From contig JAGMWG010000003.1 of NCBI GenBank assembly GCA_020744225.1, positions 1,860,001-1,924,000 on the forward strand: 64,000 nt of DNA, given 5' to 3'. A program made the translations under genes and the position numbers. The notes beneath the pieces were generated by a model. The model did not search any database, was not told where the DNA came from, and saw only the letters and a program-made list of their open reading frames with translations. Origin of the DNA: Paraphoma chrysanthemicola. Its lineage: Eukaryota > Ascomycota > Dothideomycetes > Pleosporales > Phaeosphaeriaceae. Shown here piece after piece: positions 23,781 to 34,224 of this stretch. Numbering within the stretch: position 1 is the stretch's first letter; each line of letters begins with the position of its first letter.

Positions 23781-26224
23781 CTTTAAGATAATATAACTCT
23801 ACTATAACACGCTGTAATAATAAATCTAAAATAGCTAAATTATTTTAAACATAGCTCTAAAAGCTTCTAAAATCTTCTTATACGCTGCAGATATAGTAGT
23901 GTTAAAAGAGTACGTTGCAAAGCTGTACTAGTACACTAACCTAGATCTTAAAAGTTACGCCTACGTCTACAACCTTCTATATTATCGCCTCTATTATATG
24001 TATAAAGGTAGCTATACTTACAGCAATTACTACTTACTTAACACGCTTTTATTAGAGAAGCAAGACCTTGCACTTAAGCGATATATAGATGCTATTAATG
24101 CAATTAGTTATAGCGTTTATTAAGGACTTGTTAAGCAATAAGCTAACGCTATCTTAGTAGAATCTTATACTAGATTAGATAAGGCTTATCTACAACTTAG
24201 GAAGCACTAGGTATACTAGTAGCTTTAGCGCTACCTAAAATACAGGCGCGTTAAAGCAAAGCTAATAGAGATCTAGCGTAAGCTTGCGCAAGAGCCTAAG
24301 GCTCTCTAAAGCTAGTATAATTAGCTGAAAAAGCACATAAAGAAGCTTAGGATACTCTTAAAGAATATATATAATATAGATAAGACTAGCTGTAGAATTA
24401 GAGTTATAACTAACTAGTACGTATATAGCAAGTTTAGACGCGAGATCTTTATCCCGTCTACTAATAATCGCAAGCTTATTACTCTCGTTAAGTGCGTAAG
24501 CGCTACTAGCTAAGTTATTCTACCTATAATTATTATTAAAGCTACAACAATTATAGAGCACTAGATTACTAATCTCTCTAACGATTATCTTATTTGCATT
24601 AGCAACAGCAGCTATACTAACAACTCTCTTGCGCTAGAGTAGATTAAGCACTTTAATAAGATAATAAAGCACAAGAGTATAGGCAGATAGCAGCTGCTAT
24701 TAGTAGATAAGCACAGCTTACATAAGACAATAGAGTTTACTAAGTTTACAGAGAATAATAGTATTATACTATAGGCGTTACTACCTTATATAACTCACCT
24801 ACTCTAGCCGCTTAATATAAGCTGTTTCTAGCTACTTAAATAGTACTACGGGCGCTGCCTTAACTAGGCTGCTTATACTAAGTCTAAAGATATAAGTAAA
24901 GCTAACTTTCTAGCAACTGTAGCAGAGATCTAACGTTAAACTTTTACCTGCACTACTATCCTAAGCAGCTAGAGGTATACAGGTATTACTTCTTAAGCGC
25001 TTAGCGTTGTACTTAATTAATTAAAACAATAGAAAGATTATAACTCTAGCGCTAAGAAGCAATCTTCTACACCTCTACCTACAATAGCACGATCTACTAC
25101 TCTAATAGTAGTCTTATCACCTCTAAAGCTTAGCTCCTCGCCTACAAAGTCTCTTATCTAAAGCTTTTATCATATTAAAATTAACCTTAAGATAGCGCAG
25201 CTTATGCGTTAGCTACTACTGCCTAACGCGACTCTAGAACTAGAGAACTTACTGCCTAGCAATACAGCGTTTTGTACACTAAAAACAGTCTACTAAATTT
25301 AGCTCTAAGCTCCCTTTATTAACGCTGTACTTCGCGAGCATCTTCTTACTAACGTAGCGTCCTCTGTTGTTAAGCATCTACGCAGCATCTTAGCGCTTAC
25401 CCACACGGCTAAGAGCTTTAAGCGCAATCTCTATTAAACAAAGGCAGCTAAAAACGCTAAAGATAAGCGCTAACGTTATAAAAAGCAAGCTTTAGAGACT
25501 AAGAGCAGTCCTATATACTTCTAAGACGCGCGCTAGATAGTACAACAGCGCGAGGTAGATAACCTTACTTACTTAGAGAGTAAGCTTGCTGTAAAACAAC
25601 TTCGCGAGGCTACTAAGATTACTAACAAATAGAAGCAATTATTGCCTATAGTTAGGAACTAGGCCTGCTAGTACTGTAAGTGCGCAGCAACAGGTATTCT
25701 TATTAAGCGCGTTGTTACTAAGTAAGTGTACGCTAACAACGATAGCAACTACAACACTAAGGCTATAGCTAAATAGGAGTATATTAATCGCGACTATAGC
25801 TTTAAGTATTACGAGGAGAGAACTACAACAGACTTAATACTAGCTTGCAAGATAGCCTTTAGCGTGCAGCAGCTCGTAGATTCCTACACTAAGGTAGTAG
25901 CCTTATAGCAGAATGAGTGCGCTGCAATATAAGCTACAACCTAAGCTAAAGATTATAAGAACAATAGCGCAACTAATAAGAACGAATATATAAGCAATAT
26001 ACTATAAGATTAGTCTCTAGGCATTAAGCGTAAGTCTGTAATCGTATTAGGCGTAGGTAAGTTAGATAACCTTAACAGCTGCAACAGTAATAAAAACAGT
26101 AACTTTATAAGTAAGAATAAACTACAAAATAACTAGAGACTGTAATAAGATATAATTAATTAATCTATTAAAAATCTACTATTATAAACAAGCGCGTTCT
26201 GCTAAGAAATTACGACTTTAGCTG

Positions 26225-26324
26225 TTTAATTACACTAAGCTAATCATTTGTATTAAGGTAATAGGCCCGTGCTTCACACAGGTAATTTCTTTAAAATTTT
26301 ACGAAGTAACTGCAAGGGCCTAAG
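26225..26324 (-). repeat. P2-A right terminal inverted repeat
   Basis: Reverse complement of the left end: it contains AAGGTAATAGGCCCGTGCTT and terminates CCTAAG, followed by the TA duplication. Confidence 0.85.
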
Positions 26325-27245
26325 TAGAACTTAAATCTAAGAAATATAAATTCTATAAGAAAGAAGTTAAGTTTCTTAGGTATATAGTTAGAATAAATAG
26401 AGTATAAATTAGTAAAACTAAGATTAAAATAATTAAGAAATAAATAATACCTAAGATAGTAAAGAATATATAATTCTTTCTAGAATTTATAAACTTTAAC
26501 TAATAGTTTATTAAAGACTTTACAAAAAATATAATACTATTAACTAAGTTAATAAAAAAAGAAACTACTTAGAGATAGAGTAAAAGCTAATAAGAAGTAT
26601 TTAAGAAGCTTAAAAATATCTATATTACTAAGCTAGTACTTATAGTATTCTAAAGTAGTAAAGTCTTATAATTTAAAATAAATACGTTTAATCTTATAAT
26701 AAGTAAAGCTATACTATAAGAATATAATAGTAAGTAGTACTTAGTAGTCTACTACTTAAAGAAATTCTTATTAGCTAAAGAATAATATAATATTTATAAT
26801 AAAGAGCTTCTTATAATAGTATATACTCTAGAATACTAAAGAGTATATATAGAAAGCTATTTTAAATTAATAATATTTATAGACTATAAGAATCTTATAC
26901 ACTTTACTATAATAAAATAACTTAATTAAAGATAAGTATAATAATTAGAACTACTTAGATAATATTAATTTAAGATTATATATACTCTAGAAAAAGATAA
27001 TAGAAGAGTAGATACTCTAAGTAAAAAGTATAATATAATTAGAAAAAAGATAAACGTCTTTATACCTCTACTATAACAAAATAAGAATAAATTCTTAGAA
27101 CTATCTAAAGAAGTATATTTAATACTTTAAATTATATACGAAGTATCTAAAGAACTATAGAAAGATCTTATCTAAAGTTACTATAATAACTCTATATATA
27201 AATATTAAGAAGAAGTAAAGATTACTAAGAACTAGTAATATACTA

Positions 27246-27633
27246 GCTAAAAGAGAATATAAAGAGTATATTACGTAATAGATAATAAAAGATAAGAGTA
27301 AGTATATAAAAGAGTAGATAGTAGATAGTATTTCGTGTTCTAGGTATAGATAAAAGAGAGAGATCTCTCTTTACTATATACTCTAGTTTCTAAGCTTAGT
27401 AAGCTATACTGCAGTATTAAATTAATTCTAAAAACTATTACTTTTTATTCTAATAGAAATAAAATATAAATTTCTTATACAAAGTATATATTTTAGTCTA
27501 ATTTTAGACTATAATTAATACTAAATTCTACTTATACTAAAATTTATATAGTCGTAAAGTATATAAGATAAAACTTCTATAGTAGTAGTAATTTTAGATA
27601 GCTTATAAATAATTTAAGTAATAAATCTTTATA
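27246..27633 (+). repeat. LTR3 copy c: Gypsy-3 3' LTR
   Basis: 388 bp directly after a polypurine tract at the end of Gypsy-3. It contains a TATA-like GTATATAAAAGAG at about 27,309 and an AGAGATCTCTCTTTACTATA block, in the same orientation as pol. Of the three LTR3 copies it retains most CG/GC words. Confidence 0.75.
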
Positions 27634-28900
27634 GCTAGTATTTATATAACTTTATTAGAATTTCTTTCTATAAATAAGTCTTTATATTTCTTAGGTATAG
27701 GTTTCTTCTCTTTTACCTTTTAGTATTCTAGATTCTTAGATTACTATAATCTTATTCTTTTAAGACTAGTATTCTATACTTTATTTACTACTTATATAGA
27801 TATAGTAAATATTATTAGTATATAGTTTAGTGTAATAAGCTATATTTATTTATTTCTATAAGTTTTATAGTATTCTCTTTATTAGCTACTACTTAATTCT
27901 TAGTACTATCTATTCTAGTTTATTAGCTAGTATTAGACTTCTTAGAATAGTTTCTTACTAAATATTCTATTTTCTTATATTTAAAGTATACTTCTTTCTT
28001 ATAGAGTTCTTCTTTCTTATAGTTTAGTATATACTTTTTCTTTTTATAATTTACGCTAAGAATTATTAAGTCTCTATAATTATTATATTTTTTTTAGATT
28101 AGTAGTTCTAACTAACTAAGAACTATTCTTTCTTACTTTAATACTAGAAGTATAGGTAATTATTAATTCTAATAGCTTATTCTACTAATACTAAGAAGAT
28201 TATTAGTTAATTTATACGAATTAGTTCGTATTAGATATTATCTTTAAGATCTTTGTAGCATTATACTATAAGTACTTCTTCTCTCTAGTTAAGTTTACTT
28301 ATAAGTTATTTAAATTCTAAGATATAGATTAAAGTAGACTAAGTTTACTTAAGTCTTTAGAATTTTTATTTTACTACTTATTTAGTATTTACTTCTCTAA
28401 AGAATATTATAAGTTTACGTTTAAAGTATTTGTAACTAGAGAATATAGCTTATATTTCTTTACTCTATTAGTCTTTACTATATCTTATTCTATTAATAAG
28501 GTAGATCTTAAACTATTTTATAGCTTATTCTATAAAGTAAGCTACTATAAAGAATACTTTTACTATATTATCTAGAATTTTACTAGAGTTAATATCTAAG
28601 TAAATAGATACTATAGTAAGAAATTCTTTAAGTTTTAATTATATACTATTAAACTTTTTAAGTAGACTTAGTTTTTTTATTCTAGAGTTTTGTAATTATT
28701 ATCTAGAGACTTATAATCTTTTTTATTACTTTAATAGAGAATTATTTTATATTCTTTATTTCTACTATAAGCTTCTTAATAGTAATATTATTAGTAGTAT
28801 TTATAGTTATAGTTCTTATCTTAGATAATAGAGTTTCTACTTAAGATATAATTATAATATAGTTTTTCTAAACTAGTAGTTAATATATAACGTAGGTTCT
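27634..28900 (-). mobile_element. Gypsy-4: gag remnant of a Gypsy retrotransposon
   Basis: The minus-strand translation resembles a Gypsy gag: a capsid-like region at about 28,650-28,250 (ILDNIVKVFFIVAYF, FKRKLIIFFREVN, EFK*LISKL) runs leftward towards a nucleocapsid-like tail and is then cut by the Gypsy-3 LTR at 27,633. Pol of this element is not visible in the window. Stops are frequent and TpA-rich, as in the rest of the block. Confidence 0.6.
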
Positions 28901-29324
28901 AACTTACTAAGAGTAGCTACTTCTAAGTAAGTAAGATATTAGAATATTTAGTTAAATAGAAGGTATTATAATTAAGTTATAGATAAGTATATATATAAAG
29001 TATATTAGTTACTAGAGTAATATATTAAGTAGATATAATTCTTAACTATAGAGTGTAAAGAGTACTTTATATACAACTATATACTAGAATTAATTTATAC
29101 TCTATTACTAAGAAGATTCTACTAATTATAGATTATGCTCTATAATCTATATTTACTAAGTTTCTTAGATTACTAATTAGTTACGTATCTAGATTATAGT
29201 TAGTCTTACTATACTACTTATTATTATAATAGTCTTTATACTCTAGTACTTCTTCTTTCTTATATTCTAACTCTATATTAGAATTAATTAGAGATAGAGT
29301 TAATCTATAATAATAAACTCTATT
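28901..29324. other. RIPed DNA upstream of the Gypsy-4 gag, possible degraded LTR/leader
   Basis: No coding frame is visible. By position it should be the 5' LTR and leader of Gypsy-4, but I found no partner copy in the window to prove it. Confidence 0.35.
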
Positions 29325-29401
29325 CGTAATACTTCTCTCTAAGAACTAACTATAGAATCTTAAGTATATAAAGTCTACTTCTAACTTTAGATCTCTTTAT
29401 A
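29325..29401 (+). repeat. Gypsy-1-family LTR end fragment, reversed
   Basis: About 75 bp matches the reverse complement of the start of the Gypsy-1 LTR (ends TCTCTTTATA). Beyond that, similarity fades. It abuts and truncates P1-C at 29,402. Confidence 0.6.
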
Positions 29402-30053
29402 CGTTTATAATAACTTTTATAAACTTAATTACGTTTATTAAAAAGCTAGTCTTATTTAAGTTATATTTATTATTATAAATACTATACTTTATTTTAGTCT
29501 TCTCTACTAGCTTAAACTATATACTAATAACTATAGAATCTTCTTATAGTATTCTCTACTTATTCTTAGCTTAATTAAAGACTATTTTAAGCTTAGCTAA
29601 GTACATTATAAAGTACTTAGCTTAGTACTTACTTATAAGCTTTCTACTATATATACTTAGTATTTATTAGCTATATCTACTACTTTATATAGCTAGAGTG
29701 TAAATTCTTATAAATTAAAATTAAAAATATATTAGATAATTATCTACTCTTTAGTTATAGTAAGCTTTTAGAAGTTTAGATATAATTTAAGATAAAATAG
29801 TACTCTTTTAGTATACTTATTAAGAGTCTAGTATTTAATTTTATAAGTAGTAGTAGTAGCTTAGTAGCTTTAAAATTAGTCTAACTAATAGATAATAAAA
29901 GTAAGCTAAAGTCTATCTTTATATTTAAGTAATAATATATTAGGTAGTTAAGATATTATATATAGAAATAAGTAGTAGAAGTTTTAGTATATTTTAGTAG
30001 GTTTACTAGTATAGTAGGTTTACTAGTAGAATATATTATAACTTAACCTAAAA
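29402..30053 (-). mobile_element. P1-C: truncated Fot1/pogo-like transposon, last element of the AT block
   Basis: This is the 5' 652 bp of a P1 copy in minus orientation. It matches the reverse complement of P1-A from about 470 to base 1 and adds the ~179 bp that P1-A lacks in the window. The right terminus has two TAGTAGGTTTACTAGT-type subterminal repeats and ends at 30,053, followed by TA. It forms the edge of the transposon block facing the genes. Confidence 0.75.
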
Positions 30054-30540
30054 ACTATAATAATAATTTAATACTTAGTTTTACTTATACTAGCTACTAG
30101 TAGTAAGTAAACGTAACTCTACTTATAGTCTGTGTACTCCTAACCTAATCTATACTTACTAGTAGGTACTTCAAACTTATTTACTAGTCTATTTACTACA
30201 TAGAGAATTTAACGTTTTCTACTAGATAAAAATAACACTAATCGTCTGTACAATAGTGTGCCGTATGCCGTGCGATAGTAACTCTCGTCAACACCGTTAA
30301 GAATGACGCAATTATGCCTGCCAATCAAACGTCGCCTTACGGCAGGCACAGTCTTATCGCCGCTCAGAGACCTGCGACATCTGAAACCCGAATCACGTCT
30401 TTGAAGCTGACAATTCAGATGGTCCCCAGACATCGCAGTCTTGTCTGCTTTTGTGGCCATGACGACTCTAACACAGCGGCGCAGGAATGCGCAGATCGAT
30501 ACAACTTTACGACACCACACGATAACTATCCAAAGCCAAG
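30054..30540. promoter_or_regulatory. Transition from AT-rich block to gene space; upstream region of the permease gene
   Basis: Bases 30,054-30,230 are still very AT-rich and TpA-dense without a transposon match. From about 30,240 CpA, TpG and CpG return abruptly. Only about 300 bp of normal-composition DNA lies before the permease ATG at 30,541. I see no clear TATA box. Open frames on either strand here (for example 30,209-30,586 minus) lack support. Confidence 0.5.
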
Positions 30541-32326
30541 ATGCCACCGAGCGAGCATGAGCCGCTACTCTCGCACCCCCTTTCACCAGCTGAGAGCACC
30601 AAGGGCTCTACCCCAAGCCTCGAATCATGTGTCATACCAGTGGAATTCCCCACGCGCTCGATCGAAGACGATGTTTTGCCAGAAACATCGACCCTCGGAC
30701 GTACCATCACTTGGTCCAGTGCCTACATACTAGTCATTTCGCGTGTTATAGGTAGCGGGATTTTCGCGACACCAGGCGTCATTGTCAAAGACGTCGGGAG
30801 TGTGGGACTGTCCCTGGTTCTCTGGGTCATCGGTGCTCTAGTGGCAGCATGTGGACTTGCTGTCGGACTAGAGTATGGATGTATGCTTCCTCGTAGTGGC
30901 GGCGAGAAGGTGTACTTGGAGTTCGTGTACCGGAAACCAAAGTTCCTAGCAAGTACCTTGGTGGCTACGCAAGCAGTCTTACTGGGTTTCACGGCAAGCA
31001 ACTGCATAGTGTTTGCCCAATACACACTCTATGCTTTCGATGTTGACGCAAGCGACGTCTTACGCAAGTCACTCGCTGTTGGCCTTCTCACAGTCATCAC
31101 CATCTTGCACGGCTGTTTTATGACGACCGGTATACGGATCCAGAATACCCTAGGATGGATCAAAGTAGGCTTGATCATATTTATGGTCATGTCCGGTTTG
31201 TTTGTCGTTGTCTTCCGAAACCACGGTCACAACGGAGCGGGAAGCCAATTTCCAGCTGGGTCTGACCTTTGGAAAGGAAGTGATTGGAGCTGGGGAGTTA
31301 TATCAACATCCTTGTTTAAGGTTTTCTACTCATTTGCTGGATTAAACAACGTTAACAATGTGAGTAGAGCACAGTTATTACGGATCTATATTCATCCATA
31401 CTGATCACATCTAGGTGATGAATGAAGTCCGGAACCCAGTGAGGACATTGAAATCGGTCTCTGTCACGGCCCTCATCACCGCAGGTGTGATGTACATGCT
31501 AGTAAATGTCGCATACTTTATCGTGGTGCCACTCGACGAGATTAAAGAGAGTGGAGAGCTCATTGCAGCATTATTTTTTGAACGTTGTTTTGGCCAGAAT
31601 GTTGGGCGAACTCTACTTCCACTAGCAGTCGCACTTTCGGGGGCCGGCAATGTAATGGTGGTGACATTCGCCTTGGTGAGTCCAGACACTTTCAACGCGC
31701 TTACAAGCAACCTTTGATAGACTCTAGGCTCGACTAAATCAAGAGATTGCGAGACAGGGTTTCCTCCCTTTTTCAAAGTTGCTCGCTTCTTCCCGGCCAT
31801 TCAATGCGCCCCTCGGTGGCCTCGTCGTACATTATATACCCTCCGTCCTAGTAATCGTGCTTCCACCCTCGGGTGAAGTTTACTCGTTCATTCTTGAGGT
31901 AGAAGGATATCCTGGTCAAGTGTTTGCCTTGGCTTCTTCCATAGGTCTTCTATGGCTGCGCATAAAGCGCCCTGATCTAAAGAGACCATTTAAAGCTTGG
32001 CGTGTTGCTGTTGTATTGAGAATCGGGTTATGTTTGGCACTACTGTAAGTGAACACTAGTGAGTGCCTCATCAGCACCCATTCGCTGACTAGTATTGCCA
32101 TCTCAGGGCTGCACCGTTTTTCCCGCCGAGGGAGAAAAAGCATAAACACGGTATTTGGTACGCGACATATGCTGTTGTTGGCATCAGTGTGATTGTGTTT
32201 GGTCTCCTATACTGGTGTATTTGGACCAAGCTCATTCCTGCGTGGCAGGGCTATCGACTGGAGGAGGAGACTGACGTCCTGAATGACGGAACAGTTGTGA
32301 CATCACTGGTCAAGAGAAAAAATTAA
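30541..32326 (+). CDS. High-affinity methionine permease-like amino-acid transporter (APC superfamily)
   Basis: Four exons (30,541-31,359; 31,415-31,675; 31,728-32,044; 32,107-32,326) encode 538 residues; introns of 55, 52 and 62 bp all have GT..AG ends. The protein should import amino acids through the plasma membrane by proton symport. A polar N-terminal tail of about 60 residues precedes TM1 with the APC signature (SRVIGSGIFATPG, the helix break that binds substrate). About 12 hydrophobic segments follow. The exon-3 segment NQEIARQGFLPFSKL and the EVEGYPGQ motif are those I associate with fungal MUP1-type methionine permeases. The N-terminal EXXXLL-like motif (HEPLLSHPL) may be a sorting signal. 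It is the first gene beyond the RIPed block, and its coding sequence shows no RIP stops. L-type or cystine permeases of the same superfamily are the alternative. Confidence 0.9.
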
Positions 32327-32739
32327 ATCAGTGTAATGCAACCAAACCACCCATGTCTATTACTATCTCGTATGATTACAGCATTCACAGCTTGTGCAAC
32401 AACTGAGCAAAATCGTCCGCTGATTTCAGATCACCTATCTGTATTTCTCAGCAAACCTTGAACCCAGCCAATTAGATGGCAAAGCATATGCTTGACCTGG
32501 GCATGAGATCAGCGCAAGGCGTTTAGTCCTCGGCTTAGGCCTCAAAGCCGATCACTCGGTCACCTCATCATATGGCGTGCTTGCGGGGAACCTTGGGGAG
32601 CTTACATATCCTCAGCGAGAGAACAGACATAAATCGATAATAACGAAGCACCTTTTGTATTCAATCGGTACTTTTCGATAAAGCACAGAAGTAACTGCGT
32701 TTAGACTTATCAGCAAGGAGTGTACTATCACCATTCAGA
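32327..32739. other. Intergenic, between permease and oxygenase genes
   Basis: 413 bp of normal composition holding the 3' region of the permease and the upstream region of the next gene. No gene or repeat seen. Confidence 0.5.
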
Positions 32740-33799
32740 ATGGCTACCGCAGCTGTCATCTCACCTTCTGCAACACCAGCACACGATCATAGAATTTCTC
32801 AAGCATCATCGGCGCCGAGCAAAGCAGGTCCCCAAAATGTTCATACAGTACTCCATTACTACAAACCAAATGAGGATGGTTCACCTCCGCGCCCAACCTA
32901 TGTGGACCGCCCTGAAACTTACGAGCGACCCTTCGAAGTTCACCCTGTGACTGTCCATGATGTTAGAGATCGAGAATCGGACTACACGCTCGATAAAAGC
33001 GGCTTCCAGATTCATCGACACACTGCACGCGAGAAGGACTTTACAGACGACGAGAAGATCAAGAATGGCTATTATGCAGAGACAGAGAACCTACTGAAAG
33101 ATGTGTAAGCTTGGTCCAAAACTATCATAGCACTCAACATTCCCTGACGAAATCAGTACTGGAGCTAGCCGCGTCTTCATCTTCGATCACACTATCCGAC
33201 GTCAGCCGCCCGGCCAAGTATCCTCCGGACGCAACCTGCGCGGACCAGTACAACGGGTACACATGTGAGACAGCGAAGGATGTCGAGAGAGGCCAGGCTT
33301 ACTGATACCCATTCTAGAGACCAGTCATACTCAGCGGCGCTGTCGAGAGTACCACATCATCTTCCAGATGAAGCAAATAAGTTATTGCAGGGCAGAGTAC
33401 AGATAATAAACGTGTGGCGTCCCATCAAGACCGTGCAGCGAGACCCCTTAGCAGTGGCAGAGGCGAAAAGTGTAGACGACGGAAGCCTGGTGGTTACCGA
33501 GCTCATATATCCAAATCGAAGGGGGGAGACATATGCCGTCAAGCACGACCCTGCGCACCGGTTGGTGAATCACATGTCCATAGGGGGAATCGTCGCTAAC
33601 GAGATGCAGTTGGTTCTATAAGTCGGGGCTTACGCCTGACGAAGTGCTACTGATCAAATGCTTTGATTCGAAGCTTGATGGCAGAGCCCGGCGAGTTCCT
33701 CACACAGCGTTCCATGTGCCCGGCACGGAGAATAATGAAGGAAGAGAGAGCATCGAGATTCGCGCTCTTGTCTTCCATGAAGATGATACTCTCGAGTGA
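32740..33799 (+). CDS. CmcJ/NvfI/AsaB-like Fe(II)/2-oxoglutarate-dependent oxygenase
   Basis: Four exons (32,740-33,104; 33,157-33,264; 33,318-33,560; 33,610-33,799) encode 301 residues. The family includes the cephamycin protein CmcJ, fungal AsaB-like enzymes and GA4-desaturase-like proteins, which oxidise small molecules with Fe(II) and 2-oxoglutarate. Visible hallmarks are VHTVLHYYKP near residue 35, GASRVFIFDHTIRR near 125, the HID iron triad pair (H157, D159) only after splicing intron 2, INVWRPI near 190, the distal histidine in RVPHTAF (H270) and the 2-oxoglutarate arginine in EIRALVFHE (R290). Intron 3 uses a weaker GTTGGT donor, but the splice restores RWFYKSGLTPDEVLLIKCFD, so it is probably right. 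The substrate is unknown. Such genes often sit alone or in metabolite clusters; no cluster is visible here. Confidence 0.9.
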
Positions 33800-34224
33800 A
33801 AAGACAAGATCTTAACCACCAAACGGGAAAATGGAGATGCTCAGACGCCAGGTGCCTCCAAACTGTTAGACCGACTGGAATGAAATGTATCCGATTCGAG
33901 ATACCGGTATTAGTAGTATCTGCTGGTAAATAATGAATTTGTTACGGCCACACTCTTCAGCCTGAGTTTTTGAATCGAAGATCCAGTGAACACAATTTTT
34001 TTCACGTGAGAACACTTTTAGAGTGTTTACCGTGGTGCCATGGCAACACGGTAGTTTCTCGCGTGGCCACGTTATCGATAAGCTAGCGTCTTCGTAAGAC
34101 ACGGAGCGCGACGTGGACGCGTTTATCGTCACGTGCAACTTTCCTTTTCTAGCAAACAATTTTGCAACTTCTTCAATCCACTTAGAAGGAAGCTCGACTC
34201 TCACTAGCCGCCATCATCGAAGCA
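33800..34224. other. Intergenic, upstream of CHL1
   Basis: 425 bp. It holds several CACGTG-like words (TTCACGTGAGA at 34,001; GTCACGTGCAA near 34,129) and an ACGCGT box listed separately. The reverse-strand open frame at 33,866-34,204 has no recognisable features. Confidence 0.5.
34117..34122 (+). promoter_or_regulatory. ACGCGT (MluI cell-cycle box) upstream of CHL1
   Basis: A perfect ACGCGT lies 103 bp upstream of the CHL1 start codon. In yeasts this word binds MBF and drives G1/S genes for replication and cohesion, which suits CHL1. One copy of a 6-mer can occur by chance. Confidence 0.4.

Larger units (their letters stand above)
23680..26324 (+). mobile_element. P2-A: complete 2,645-bp pogo-class DNA transposon, only partly RIPed
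   Basis: This complete element has terminal inverted repeats of about 100 bp, TA target duplications (23,678-23,679 and 26,325-26,326) and ends CTTGGGCTC...GGGCCTAAG. It sits inside the Gypsy-3 reverse transcriptase frame. Plus-strand translation gives a DDE_1/pogo-type transposase: a first catalytic block near 24,375 (NIDKTSCRI), a second near 24,695 (LLLVDKHSLH) and a third near 24,785 (LLPYITHLL*PLNISCF, where the star is TAG for CAG). A Cys-rich stretch near 25,665-25,690 (C*YCKCA) and a long C-terminal extension follow. It keeps many GCA, TGC and GCG words that the surroundings lack. Its stops are TAG at expected Trp/Gln codons, so it is inactive but clearly younger or less mutated than P2-B. 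Confidence 0.88.
22385..27633 (+). mobile_element. Gypsy-3: truncated Gypsy retrotransposon (protease/RT/RNase H), interrupted by P2-A
   Basis: Conceptual plus-strand translation shows a Gypsy pol. Protease-like sequence occupies about 22,500-22,900 and reverse transcriptase about 23,100-23,679 (FIVLDLKKVYNLIRIKK; YLDNILIY where YLDD is expected). RT resumes at 26,327 after the P2-A insertion, and RNase H follows at about 26,800-27,030 (FIDYKNLIHFT, VDTLSKK). The frame reaches the start of the integrase zinc-binding region (YYNNSIY) near 27,190, then meets a polypurine tract (AAGAAGAAG, 27,237-27,245) and the 3' LTR. The integrase core and chromodomain are therefore deleted. Gag and a 5' LTR in the right orientation are also missing. 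Many TAG/TAA codons and the D-to-N change in the active site fit RIP. Confidence 0.78.

Noticed and set aside
30123..30146. CCTAACCTAATC-like string resembling telomere repeats
   Set aside because: Only one and a half degenerate units in AT-rich DNA; not enough for a telomere or interstitial array.
30209..30586. 125-codon minus-strand frame at the compartment border
   Set aside because: It overlaps the permease start, carries no motif, and partly lies in the AT-rich transition.
33866..34204. 112-codon minus-strand frame upstream of CHL1
   Set aside because: No recognisable motif, and it occupies what should be the CHL1 promoter.
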